Origin: Aphelocoma coerulescens
Lineage: Eukaryota > Chordata > Aves > Passeriformes > Corvidae
Direction: 5' to 3'
Length of the DNA stretch: 64,000 bases
Assembly (NCBI RefSeq): GCF_041296385.1
Contig: NC_091020.1
Span: forward strand, 34,545,001 to 34,609,000
Shown in pieces: positions 1 through 12,400 of this stretch. The notes below the pieces were generated by a model. The model saw only the letters and a program-made list of their open reading frames with translations. It was not told where the DNA came from and searched no databases. Numbering within the stretch: position 1 is the first letter of the stretch; each line of letters opens with the position of its first letter. Made by a program: the position numbers and the translations under genes.

Positions 1-41
1 TTATTCAGTTCCCTTTGGAAATGAACAGTTCTTCCCTAGGA

Positions 42-275
42 ATGATTCTAGGTTAGGTGATTTTGATGAGATATCAGCACAAAAATTTTCACAGAAGAGG
101 CCATCCAGCCTTGGCCCAGGCTGCTCTGTGCTGTGGTGGAGTCACCATTCCTGGAACTGCTCACAAAATGTGTGGATGTGGCACGTGGGGACATGGCTTA
201 GTGGTGACCATGGTGGTGCTGATTGCACTCAATGACCTTAAAGCTCCTTTCAAACCTTAATTCTGTGATTCTTCA
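42..275 (+). mobile_element. CR1-like LINE 3' end ahead of exon w1
   Basis: The order of motifs (GGTGGAGTCACCATTCCTGG, GTGGATGTGGCAC, a GTGGTGACCATGGTGGTG-type stretch, then AATGACCTTAAAG and a terminal ATTCTGTGATTCTT) follows the avian CR1 3' tail in plus orientation. It ends about 45 bp before the acceptor of exon w1, and its left 143 bp recur at 761-903. Confidence 0.7.
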
Positions 276-320
276 TTCTGCTGCTTAATTGAGCCTCATT
301 TTTTCCTTCTTCCTCTTCAG

Positions 321-417
321 CCAACATGAGACAGTGATCCCCAACGAGCTGCCCCTGATCCAGGAGGTCACCACCACGCTGAGGGAATGGTCTGTCATCT
401 GGAGGCAGCTCTATGTG
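321..417 (+). CDS. DOCK1: DOCK1 exon w1: start of helical region after SH3
   Basis: 97 nt, preceded by a strong pyrimidine tract ending TTCAG and followed by GTATGT. The first base completes a codon from an upstream exon; then come [12 protein letters not shown] through IWRQLYV, ending in phase 0. In DOCK1 this stretch begins the helical segment behind the SH3 domain, which takes part in ELMO binding and autoinhibition. The exon sits inside the first copy of a local tandem duplication (42-760). Confidence 0.95.
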
Positions 418-3400
418 GTATGTGCAGCTCAGGAAAACGTTGACACTGGGAGAGCTTGATGGGAAAAGTGGTGCTGGGAAAGGTGCAGGGAGATGCAGGA
501 AGGAGCTGCTATTTATGAAGGAATCATTAATGAAATTCCCCTTGTGGTGGTGTTTCTAAAGGCTACTTCCAGTGCTGAAAATCTGTGTAGCATCATCTCT
601 GTTAAAGCACAAATCTCAGCCATGATTCTCCTGCCTGTTTTTTCAAATCCATTTCTTTTCTTGTGCAGAATCAGGTTTTTTTTTGAGTGTTACCTTGATC
701 AAGCAATAATCTGTTGAGCAGTTATGACCCCTTTTTCATGTGGGTTCTGTTATAGAAAACATGATTCTAGGTTAGGTGATCTTGATTAGATATCAGCATA
801 AAAATTTTCACAGAAGAGACCATCAAGCCTTGGCCCAGGCTGCTCTGTGCTGTGGTGGAGTCACCATTCCTGGAACTGCTCACAAAATGCGTGGATGTGG
901 CACACATCTTGTGCAGAATCGGATTTTTAGAGTGTTACCTTGATCTAGCAATAATCTGTTGAGCAATTATGACCCCTTTTTCATGTGGGTTCTGTTATAG
1001 AAAACATACTTGATTTTTCGGGTGTATACAGATGGGGAGTAATTTAACATGTAATTTTATTAAAGAAATTTAAAAAAATACTTTTCAGGCTATTTATTTA
1101 GACTGTCGGTCTGTGTTATGGAATAATTGAGTATTTATTGTTGAATTTGTGGGTGTAAACTGAAAGCTTTGTGAATTTATCAGTGTAGGCCTTTAACTTC
1201 TCAGTATTCCTTTACTTGAAGTTGATTACTCCCAAATTATTGACACCTTAACTTGCATCCCTGTTTATTTTGATATGCTAAGGCTCCAAACACATAAGAA
1301 TGTATTCTTAGAAATTTGTACAGATAATTATTGATAGTCTCTCAGAAGGGAGCATAGAAAAACAGAGATGAAAGTGCACATAAGTGAGATCAAGAGTTCA
1401 AACCTACATTTAAAAGCACAGTTCAGCTGTAAAGCAAGGCCTGCTGTGGGATTTAAGGTACCTGGCTCACACTTCTGATGCTCTCATTGTGCAAGGTCAC
1501 TGTAACAAGATAATGGGACCATGAAATTCCTTTATTTAAAGCAGAGTTTAATGCAGTCTCTGTTTCCCATAAATATGTTTGAAATCTTGTATCATAAAAG
1601 TGCAAGCTGTGTAATGAAGACACCGAGTGGTAATGAAGATGTTTGTGCTGACTAATGTGGCTTTTAATCACACCCATGAAAATAAAGATTAGGAGTAAGA
1701 GTGTAATGGAAATGATGTAGTGTGGCAATAGAGAAGGTGAAGGATAATATCTTCTATGAAAAGAAACAGATTATGTATTGAAGAGGGAGCTTTAAGGTGT
1801 TGGAATAGCAGGGAGTTGTGTGCCGAGGAGCAGGGAAGAAGTAGACAGGCAGAAATAAAAGCAGGAGGAGCAGAATCTCAGGAGGGCACTGAGAACAGCT
1901 TTGCCCTTGGTTCTACTGCTGTAGAATCCCAGAATGGTTTGGGATGGAAGGGATTTTTAAAGCCCATTCAGTGCCAGCCTGGCCTTGGACACTTCCAGGG
2001 TGGGAAGTGGGGCTGGGGCTTGGAGCAGCCTGGGATAGGGGAAGGTGTCCCTGCCCATGGCAGGGGGTGGCACTGGAGGGGCTTTAAGGTCCTTTCCAAA
2101 CCATCCCACTCTATGATTCCATGATAAACAATACTTCAGTGCTTTGCTGATAATTTGGAATCCAAGAGCAGGCAATCAAGGGAGGTTTGGTTCACTGGAG
2201 GCAGCTGGTTTCAGACTGGGCAGTCTGCAGCTTTGAGGGATATTCCATGCTGTCCATGCCTTGCATATCAAAACCCATGAAAGGGCCACATTTATGACTT
2301 AAATCAGTTTGTAATTTGTGTTTGAATCTTGAATGGATGTTCAGATTTTGTTTGCAGAGAGCAGGGGATGTGGAATGTTTCCCATCTCTCTGGTTTGATT
2401 GCCTGCAGCCTCGAAAATCAGGAACCTCTTCCCCATTTGGATTTGTCTGTATTTAGCTTCCAGCCATATGTGCCTGTTGTGTCTTTCTCTGCTACATTGA
2501 AGAGCTTTTAATAATGGGTATTTTCTCTCTGTGAAGATTCTCCCACTATAATCAAGCCAGCTTTTGGATAATCTGAACAGACTGAAGTCTTTAAGTTTCA
2601 CAGTTAGATATCCTTTTCCCAGAGTCTTGGAGTCATTATGTTCTTTTCCTGCATCTTCTGCATTTTTTTCCTTGGTTTTTCTTTTTCAGTGGAGAATTTT
2701 ATTGTAATTATTTAATTATTCCTAGCTTAGCTGAATGTTGCCAAGGAAAGTTTGTGTGTGCTGCTGGCAGTATTTAATATCCACAGTTCCAGGCTTTATA
2801 AGCAATTCAGGTATTTAACTTCCTATCAAGTTTAGGTCTTTTCCTGGTGTTTCACTGTCCTTTAAAAGTTACCTGTGGGCTTGTATGGCATTGATGTGCA
2901 CAGTAAGGGATTTTGAAGTGCTATTGTGGAGGTTTAACCAGGGAGGGGAAGGATTCTCCCATCTGTTGCAGATGGGCTATTGCAGAACTTGAGCCTCTTG
3001 CTGTTCAAATGCACCATTTTCAGTCCTGCTCTGCTCAGTGCAGAGGGTCACTGAATAAAGCTACCCTGGGAATCAATAAAAGGACTTTTTCCCCTTGAAT
3101 GCCTGAAAGCAGCATGACCCAGGTTTTAGGGTAACATGAAAACAAACATTTATCCCTATTTAGCTCCTTAAAGCTGAGTGCAGGACTCTGGATATTCGGT
3201 GTTCTGTGCTGTAGGAAGTGAGGCTCCTGCTTCAGAGCTCTTGTAGACTTACCCTTTGAATTCATATTTACAATTGCAGTTTATCCTGTGTATTCACAAG
3301 CCTTCAAACCTGATTTCTCCCCATTTTTCCCCCCAAAACAGCAGGACAACAGGGAGATGTTCCGCAGCGTCCGGCACATGATTTACGACCTGATTGAGTG

Positions 3401-6400
3401 GAGATCCCAAATCCTCTCTGGGACCCTGCCCCAAGATGAGCTCAAGGAGCTGAAAAAGAAAGTGACTGCCAAAATTGATTATGGCAACAGGTTTGTGAAC
3501 AGCATCTTCCAAGTTTTTCTGTCTGCAACCAGATCACCCTGTGTAAGACACATCAGCTGTCAAGGACTTCTTGCAGGATTCCTTTTTTCCCTGTAGTTGT
3601 AGAGATGAAATATTTGTGTACTCACACTTCTGTTACAGCAAGATAAAGATGGAAGTTGATGCAGCATCTTTAAAGTAAAACATGTAAAGTGGAATCCATC
3701 TCTCTTTCCTGATGCTTTCATCAATTTGATGCTGGTATGAGCTGTAATTTTTTAAGGCCAATTCAAAAGTGCAAAAAACCCCAGAATTTTAAACTCCACT
3801 TGCTTCTGCAGCACAAACCATTGTCACCCTCTGAGCACCACCAGCTGCCTGTGCCCTCGAGTCACTCAGCTGTAATGTGATGTTGAAGGATTTGGCTCAG
3901 AAGCATCATGTAGCTCTTGGTTCCTCTCCCTCCACAGGATCCAGCTGGTAGCAGAAGATTAACAGGGAGATTTCATAAAAGAATGGAGCCATTTAGCACA
4001 AGAGAGTGGAAGTTGGGAAGGAAATACTGACCCAAAAGAGAAAGCAGTGCAGGTTGCACGTGGTGGGATATTTTAGTGATTCACATGTGTTCTTGATGCC
4101 TTTTCTTGGTCTTAAAATCAAGAGTCAAACACGGTTAGAAGGGAAAAAGGGATTTTGCCTTGGTATTTATTTTAAGGATCCTTAGGTGTACACGTCCAGG
4201 TCGAATGCACCTCAATGCACACCACAATGCACCCCCAAAAGATCTGGGATAACATTATAGGTTTTACTAATTAGCAGATCTATCAAAGATTCCTCAATGA
4301 GAGGCTCAAGTGAGCCCCCCTCCCCAAGGAACCTTCCCCTGGATGGTTCTATCTTGGTTTACAGAATGTGTTCTGGAGAGGACCTTGGGCTCTGGGGCAC
4401 ACTGATCCCTGGCTACGAAGCTTCTAAAATGTTGAGTCTCTCAGCTTGACAAACAAGTCCAAGAATGGAGGCAAAAAGCACTGGGAATACAGAAGTTGTA
4501 AAAAAGGTATAACAGGGGTATAAAAGAAAAGGCAAAAAATCATCATGGCATCATTCTCTCCCCAGGCAGCTGGCTGGGTTTCAGCACAATTTTTGTAAAT
4601 AAAAGTTTTAGGTTATAACTTGTCTATGCAGTGATGACTTTTCATTTTGATCAAAAAGGAGAAATCAAATCTTACTCTTCATCGTTTGAAGAGTGTTTTG
4701 AATACTGAGAGACAAATGTTGTAGTGCTCCTTTCCAGTGTTACCCATCTTGTGGAATTCTGTTGTCCTGCACACCTGGGGTGTGAAAAAGTTTTCACCAA
4801 CCCAGTCTTTAAATTTTGTGATGCAGATGTCCCATCATATTTCAGCTGTTTGTGTTTAGCTCCTTAAGAACTGCCAGAGTTGCAGTATTTCTGCTCAGGT
4901 GCTTCATCAGCAAAAGCTGTGATTAAAAAAAAAAATCTAAAAAGAAATTTAAAAAAAATTTTAAATATTTTTTTAATAAAAATTAAAATAATAACTGCAT
5001 TCAGTCAGTAATTATCATTTGTAATCCGAGATATGGACGGTGGCAACTCTGCAGACAATTAACCAGATGTTGTTGGGATTATTTCTTTGGCTACTGGATT
5101 TTACCATCTGCCCAAGGAGTTGGTAAAAGTTGCTCTGAATAACCTCCAGATGCTGAGCCTTCAAACACAGTGGAACATCTTGTGCTGTGCTTTGTATTCC
5201 TCATGTTCTGATGGCCTAATTAAGTGATCAGAGCGTTCTCTGGGGAGTGCAGGAGGGAGGTGAATGTGAACTTGTGAGTAAATCCACACCACATATGCTT
5301 CTAATAAAATCCTGCATTCACTTGTGCTTAAAGGAAGCGTGAATGGGGATTTTAGGATCCAGACAGAATGAATTCATTATCTGCTTTAGAAATACTAGGT
5401 GATCTTTAAGGTCCCAACCCAAATAATTCTAAATGTTTTCTGTCCTAATCATATCCTCACTTTTCCTGACTTGTGAAACACTGATTTGTAAATAAGATTT
5501 CCTCCTTCTATAAATATAGGCAGAAGTTTTGCAGCATATTGTCAGAATAACTGAGGAAGCAAAAATGGCCTTAGGAATCTGTATTTTAATATCTTTCTGA
5601 AATTGGGTCAGGTAAATTTTGTTGTGAAAATGCTTTTTTTTTTGGTTCAGTTGCCGATATCTGTAACTGGGACGCTTAAGAAACAAATATTCAGATTTTT
5701 TCCCAAGCATCATTTGCAAGTTAAAGGCTAAAACAAAGGAATCAAAGGAGGGTTTGCTTCAACTTCTTTGGCAGTCTGTGCAAACATTGGTGTGTTGTAG
5801 TCTGGGTTATGAGTCTTTCCCTGAATTTCTGATCTTTTCCCCTGGCCCAGGCATTTTCCTCATGGAAACACTGCAGGACTGACAGTTCCAGTGCTCTGTG
5901 GGTGTTTCTCCTGCTGTGGCTGCTGGTCAGGGAGCAGTAGTAGGGAGGAGGAAAACATCTTTGGCTGCTTTTCTGTTTGGTTTTGATGATGAAACCATTT
6001 TCTCACCAGGAAATTCATCTGGGAGTGTGGTGTTCTGGGGATGCTGGAGAATTTTGTGGTGGCTGGGTCCAGAGCAGAGCTTAGGAGGTGGTGCTTAAAA
6101 ATCTGCAGCTTGAGTGATGTTTGTCTCCCTTGCAGTGCAGTTAATTGGAGGGGTTTGGGTGTTGACCCCACTCAAGGATTTAACACCTCCAGGTCTGGAA
6201 AGGGTGAGGAGGAATCCTCCAAGTCCATGGAAGCATCTTTGTGTGCCACAGCTCCTGTTTTCACATGCTTGCAGGTTATGCCCAGAGGGAATTTCCTTTC
6301 AGATAAATCATGAACCTCTGTGTCTTACCAGACACAGCAAATTTGATTTAAGCTCATTGAGCAAATGTATTTCAACCCCAGAGTTACAGCAGCTCCACTG

Positions 6401-9400
6401 GGAGAGCTGACCACAGAGTTAGAAGGAAACAGGGGATGCATTTATTGGGATGGAGGTGACAAGGTCAGTCTTGGGGAAGTGACCTGGTTTTTTAACCCTT
6501 GGCTCTGCTGCCAGCACTGTGGAAAATGTGGAAAAATGTGAAAGGTTTTTCCTGAGCGTGGATTTGATTATGGCAGAAACCTTCCTCTCTGCAGAAGATA
6601 ATTGTGGATGTCAACACCCTGCTGACAGAAATCTGCCTTCTGCTCTAAATAATAGGAAACAACTTCTGCCTTACCTTGTGGGCTTTGGGTAAAACATGAG
6701 TTTTCAGTTGGAGGAGAAGGTGGAGTGGGAGACATGAGCTGTGTGTGGTGGGACTTGATTGTTCAGACTGTTGGATAAATCAGAGGAGGAGCCCAAGTCC
6801 CTGGCAAATTTATTTGTTCAAGAAATTGCTTCCCCAGCTGTTGTGCTGTTTCATTTCCATCAGTTCTCCCTGTGCTGTGGGAATAAGTGCCTTGGATCTC
6901 CAGGGTTGCTGACATGTTAAATTGCATTATCATGTCTCAAATAATTTCTTTTCCATGGTGTGTCAGGTGTGCAGGTTGAACACTTGACAGGTGTTTTTTA
7001 GGCTTTCCTCTGAGTGCTGCTAATCCACAACCATTTCTTCTGTCTTGTTTAGAATTCTGGATTTGGATCTGGTGGTTAGAGATGAAGATGGCAACATTTT
7101 GGACCCAGAGCAGACCAGCACCATCAGCCTTTTCAGAGCACATGAAATAGCTTCCAAGCAAGTGGAAGAGAGGCTACAGGAGGAAAAAGTGAGAGATACT
7201 GTGGCTTTTCTCTGTGAAACACAAGGCTGTAAACTAATTGGATGGCTGTTATTTTAGCATTGGTAATGAGGGATTTGATGTGCTTATGAAGAATTATCAG
7301 GCTTAAACATTTTGTAGGAACTTTTATGTCTTAGGCTGGTTTTTTTCATCCTTTAAAGGGTTTAGTAGAATTGATGGTTCAGACCTATATGACAAAATCA
7401 GGTGCATTTGTAGGTTAATATCAGAGATGTGCATGTGAGAGGTTTGTAAGTTAGGTTGTCATCAAGAGTTTGTTTCAGAATCACAAAGAAAAAAATCCTA
7501 TTCTTGCGTGGTTTCTTTATGCCAATCCTAAAAACTTGCTTTTGAAATAAAAGGGGCAAATTTAAAGCCCTTCTCAGTCTTGAATTGTCAGCAACTTGCA
7601 GTTCAAAATCCTTATTTTTAAAAGGAAGAACTTTTCCGTTTCTTTTTCTGTTGTGTGTTCCTGGTTTTTTTTAGGTATATTTGAGGCTCAGTTTTTTTCT
7701 CCATTTGTCTCTCTACTTAGCAAGTGAAGATTTCTTTTCTCTCTTTTTTTCTCTTCTTTTCTCTTCTTTTTTTTTTAACTTTCTCCTGATGGTGTGGCAT
7801 TTCAAGACAGATCCAGGAAATGCTGTCTGTCATAAAACTTAACAGAAAAAAGATCACAAGAGCAGATACTCAATGGAAACCTCTTCCTCTTCCTTTGGAA
7901 GCTTTTAGTAAAGTTTTACAGCAGTTGGATGTCTGTTGGGCTAAGTTAAACTCTATTTTGTTCTTGAATTGCAGTCTCAGAAGCAGAATATTGATATCAA
8001 CAGACAAGCCAAGTTTGCTGCCACCCCTTCATTTGCTTTATTTGTAAATTTAAAAAACGTAGTGTGTAAAATAGGAGAAGACGCTGAAGTCCTGATGTCT
8101 CTGTATGACCCACTGGAATTAAAATTCATCAGGTTAGTGCCATTTTTATCTGTGCTTACTCAGGGATAGCACTGAGGTAGTTTTGGGGCTTAGCAAAGTC
8201 AGATTTGTGTGAAAGGCAGAGGCAGGTGCCTTCAGCTGGGGCACGTTTCAGGGTCGTGCTGTGCTTGTGGTTCCCCCAGAGCAGATGGGAAATCAGAGGT
8301 GAACACGCCTGCAAGGGCTGTGCCCTCGCTGAGCTGCAAAAATTCCCACACTTGGGTGCTGAGGAGGTGCTTTCTTTATAAAAACTGTCTGCACTAAGGG
8401 AAATGGCAGCTCTCTGCTCAATATTCGTGTGTTTAGGATGAGGAGATTGGGTTCAAGAGTCTTCTGTAAAGTCTGAAGTTGACTTTTATCTGCTTATGTT
8501 AAAGAGCAGTTATAGGATATGGGGGAATGGCTTTAAGGTAAGGGGGTAGATTTAGATGGGATATTGGGAAGAAATCCTTTCCTGGGTTTCCCAGAGCAGC
8601 TGGGGCTGCCCCTGGATCCCTGGCAGTGCCCAAGGGCAGGTTGGACATTGGGGCTTGGAGCAGCCTGGGACAGTGGGAGGTGTCCCTGCCCATGGCAGGG
8701 GTGGGATGGGGTGGTCTTTAAGTAGTCCCTTGTAACCTAAACCACTCTGTGATTCTGTTGCTCTGTGATTTAAACAAAAAGTCCTCCAAACACTGTTTCT
8801 TTTCAGTGAGAACTACCTGGTGAGGTGGTCGAGCTGTGGCCTCCCCAAGGACATTGACAGACTGCACAACCTGCGGGCCGTGTTCACCGTGAGTGCCCTG
8901 CCCCGAGCGCTGCCCTCCAGCGCCTGGGAGTCACACGGGAGGGGAAAGAGCTGGGTGTGAACAGTGTGGGGACACCTCTGCAGGGGGGAAACAGAGCTGC
9001 AGAGAGGCTCTGGACCAAGGGATGGAGGGACAGGACACAGGGAATGGCTTCCCGCTGCCAGAGGGCAGGGCTGGATGGGATATTGGGAAGGAATTGTTCC
9101 CTGGGAGGGTGGGCAGGCCCTGGCACAGGGTGCCCAGAGCAGCTGGGGCTGCCCCTGGATCCCTGGCAGTGCCCAAGGCTAGGTTGGAGCGACCTGGGAT
9201 AGTGGAAGGTGTCCCTCCTCGTTGCTAGGGCTGGAATAAGATGATTTTTAAGGTCCCTTCCAACCCAAAGCATTCCACGATTCTGTGCTGGCGAAGGCTC
9301 ACATGAGACATTTCTCTCAAGCGGCTGCTAAATATTCTCAACTCCTGGCTAAAACCAAAGTAAATTTTTCAATTTTTAGCTTACTAGAAATGGTTTGACC

Positions 9401-12400
9401 TCCTAAGCAATTGATTTACACAGAACTCCAGCGAGATATTTAAATATTGTTACAAAAACTGCTCTACTCTGAGAGCACTTTGTGTTAGAGGTGTGCCCAG
9501 CGAAGGCAAATTCTGAGCAGAAAACCCTCAGCCTACTGAAATGGAATTTGAAATGCAACTATTAGAAAGCAACCTGATGTTCCTATTGTTTGTAGGACCT
9601 GGGCAGCAAAGACCTGAAGAGAGAGAAGATCAGTTTTGTGTGTCAGATTGTGCGTGTGGGCAGGATGGAGCTGCGGGACAACAACACCAGGAAGCTCACG
9701 TCGGGGCTGCGCAGACCCTTCGGGGTGGCAGGTACCTCTGGGATGGATCTCTCCATATCCTATTACATCTTTTCCATGGAAATTGGGTGGTGGAACTGCT
9801 GTGGGGTTGTATAAACTCAAAGAGTCGTTCCAAATCTCATCAGACTAGTTGCTGTGTCCTAGACATTACCTTGCAGGGCTTGTGGTAGCTGAGATGCCAA
9901 AGCTTGTTTGCTGCACCGTGTTATTCCATAGACAGTTCTGAAATTCCACAGCTGAGAATTCCAACCCTCTTCTGAGTCACTGTTGCTTCAGTTCCCCAGG
10001 GTGTTCCCTCTTCCCACGTTGATCAGTTCATTCAGTGCCCTTGGTTTCTCTTTGCAGTGATGGATGTTACTGACATCATTAACGGGAAGGTTGATGATGA
10101 GGACAAGCAGCACTTCATCCCATTCCAGCCGTAAGTAGGGAGCAGTTTCACGAGCAAGCAGAAGTGAAAAAAACCAAGATTTTAACTTTGATTAAAAAAA
10201 AAAAAAATAGCCAATATTTTAAGTTAATTTATTTCCATGGGGTATTTTATCCTGAGTAATAGTTGCTAATACTTCTTCTTGATAATTTCCTGTTAGTTAT
10301 AATTGCTAGCCCCAGAAACTTTGGGGATTTTTTTGAGTTTAAAGTATGCATTCCCAGTTTTGCAGCCTTGTTTTCTTATTGTTTAAAGATGTCAGGGTGA
10401 GAATGTGTAAGGGGTGAAATGCTCAAAGTAAGTTCATTGCTGGTTTAGCCCTGCCTGAGATCCATAAAGATCATGCTCCATCCATAGATCCTCAGGTTTT
10501 AATTCCATGAAATGAGCAAAGGTAGAAGGGATAAGGCAAATAAATACAAATAAAGTATGGATGCTTAGTTTTGTGGGAAATGCTGGCCTGCCATCTATTC
10601 CAAAAGGCAAAACATAGTTATGGGAGCTAAATTCCTTGATTAAAACACTGAGGGATATTCAGAGGGGTTTTAATAATATTTTTTTAAAAAGCTTGAAATA
10701 ATGAAATCTTAAATTAATTTTATTTTGAGAAATAGGCATAATTCAGGAAGCCCTCATGGTTTGAAGGTGGAAGGCTGGTGAGAGGACTGCAAGGTGTGCA
10801 GGTGCTGCAGGGATAGGGGACATTAATGAGAAAATCAAAGTACAATTCCATTTTTCAAGGAAAATGGGTTTTGGGGAAGAGAAGGATATGTTTGTGTGGT
10901 AAACAATAGCAAAGTTGTTTTTCAGCAAGTGTGGAAGTACGGAATGGAAATGAACCTTTCAGAGGGGGTGCTAATGGAACATCCAGTTTTCTGCTCCATT
11001 AGCACTGATTCATTTTTTCTGTTACATATACACAGAGCTGTAAAAAGATGCACAGTGTGATTTTTCTTTCCCCCCTGTAATAAATCAAAACACTCCCCTG
11101 CAAAAGTCTATCCCAAAGAATATGAACAAGGTGCAAACAAACACAGGGTTGAACGCTGGTGTTGTTATTTCCAAGGTAGACTTGGGCTGTGTATAAGAGG
11201 CACATTTTTCTCCTCATCCCATGCTTTGTTTCTGTTGTACCACATGCAATTCTGTTTTCATATCTTTGTTTGTTTGTACTCATTCACTGGCCACCCACAA
11301 AATGGCTCTCAACAGCACGTGGCAAGATTTACTCCAGTGACACCTAATGCTGCTGTTTATTTATCATCCCCATCTTCTCATTTATTCACCGAGTTTGGGT
11401 TGTCTGCTCTTCTCCTCCTTTTCCCTCTGAGATTGATGGGAGCTTTTCCTTCGGGCACTCCACCTGTGGAATGACAGAGGTGACCCTGGAGGTGTTGCAG
11501 GGCCAGTCTGCTATAAATATATATATATATATTTTTCAATATTGATATAAAAGAACTGCCTGTGTGGGTTTTCACTGCTTAATTGGGGAATCTCAGGTGG
11601 GAGACCTCCCCCTGCTCCCTGAGGACTGTGCCTGTCCCTGAGGGAGCAGAGCCCTCACAGGTGTGCTGGACTCTCTCTGGTAGATCAGCGTTCTTCTGAT
11701 TAATGATCTCCCTCTGTCTTTCTTGTTACCTTTCCTGTCCTTTGTCCTGCGTTGACTAATAAATACTCTCTGTCACAACTATGATACAATCTTTTGTGTT
11801 CCCTTGTCACTGTGACTTCTGGTTTTCTGTGCCCCTTTGTCTCCTGGTGTTGGTCGTCATGTGCATCCTCCAGGCTAGCGTTGGATGACGCCATTCGACA
11901 CAAGCAGCTGAACATATCATCCCGTTTTTCACCCAGGGTGGCAGGGGAGAATGATTTCCTGCAGACTGTTATAAACAAAGTGATTGCTGCTAAAGAAGTC
12001 AACCACAAGGGTCAGGGTAGGTACTGCTCTTTCTATGCACCTCTGTGCCTTGATTTGCAGCGAGTGATGGTGGTTTTAATTTTGGAGTCCAAAACCAGTT
12101 GGAATGGTTTGTTCCTCTCTTCCTCCTGCCCTGTAATTTTTCCCCTGCCCAGTGTGGACTCTGCATGTTGTAGTGTTGTTCATCTCTTGGATGTCTTTAT
12201 ATTTCTGCTGGAGAGGGTCCAGCGGAGGCCACAAAGATATTGAGGGGTCTGGACATCTCTCTGATGATGAGAGACTGAGGGAGCTGGGCCTGGTCAGTCT
12301 GGAGAGGAGGAAACTTGAGAGGGAATCTCCTTATTCCATGTAAACACATCCCAAGGGTGTCAGAGGATGGGGCCAGACTCTTCTCAGTGGTGCTCAGTGA

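Larger units (their letters stand above)
42..760. repeat. Local tandem duplication, unit 1 (contains exon w1)
   Basis: 719-bp unit. Its first 143 bp (42-184) match 761-903 with about six mismatches, and its last 101 bp (660-760) match 908-1005 with a few mismatches and a 3-bp length difference in a T run. The junction at 760/761 shares the dinucleotide AT. Unit 1 carries DOCK1 exon w1 between these two flanks. Confidence 0.85.
418..3341 (+). other. DOCK1 intron w1 (2.9 kb)
   Basis: No coding exon seen. It contains the exon-less second copy of the local duplication (761-1005) and an inverted pair of CR1 tails (1921-2126). The rest shows no recognisable feature. Confidence 0.85.
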
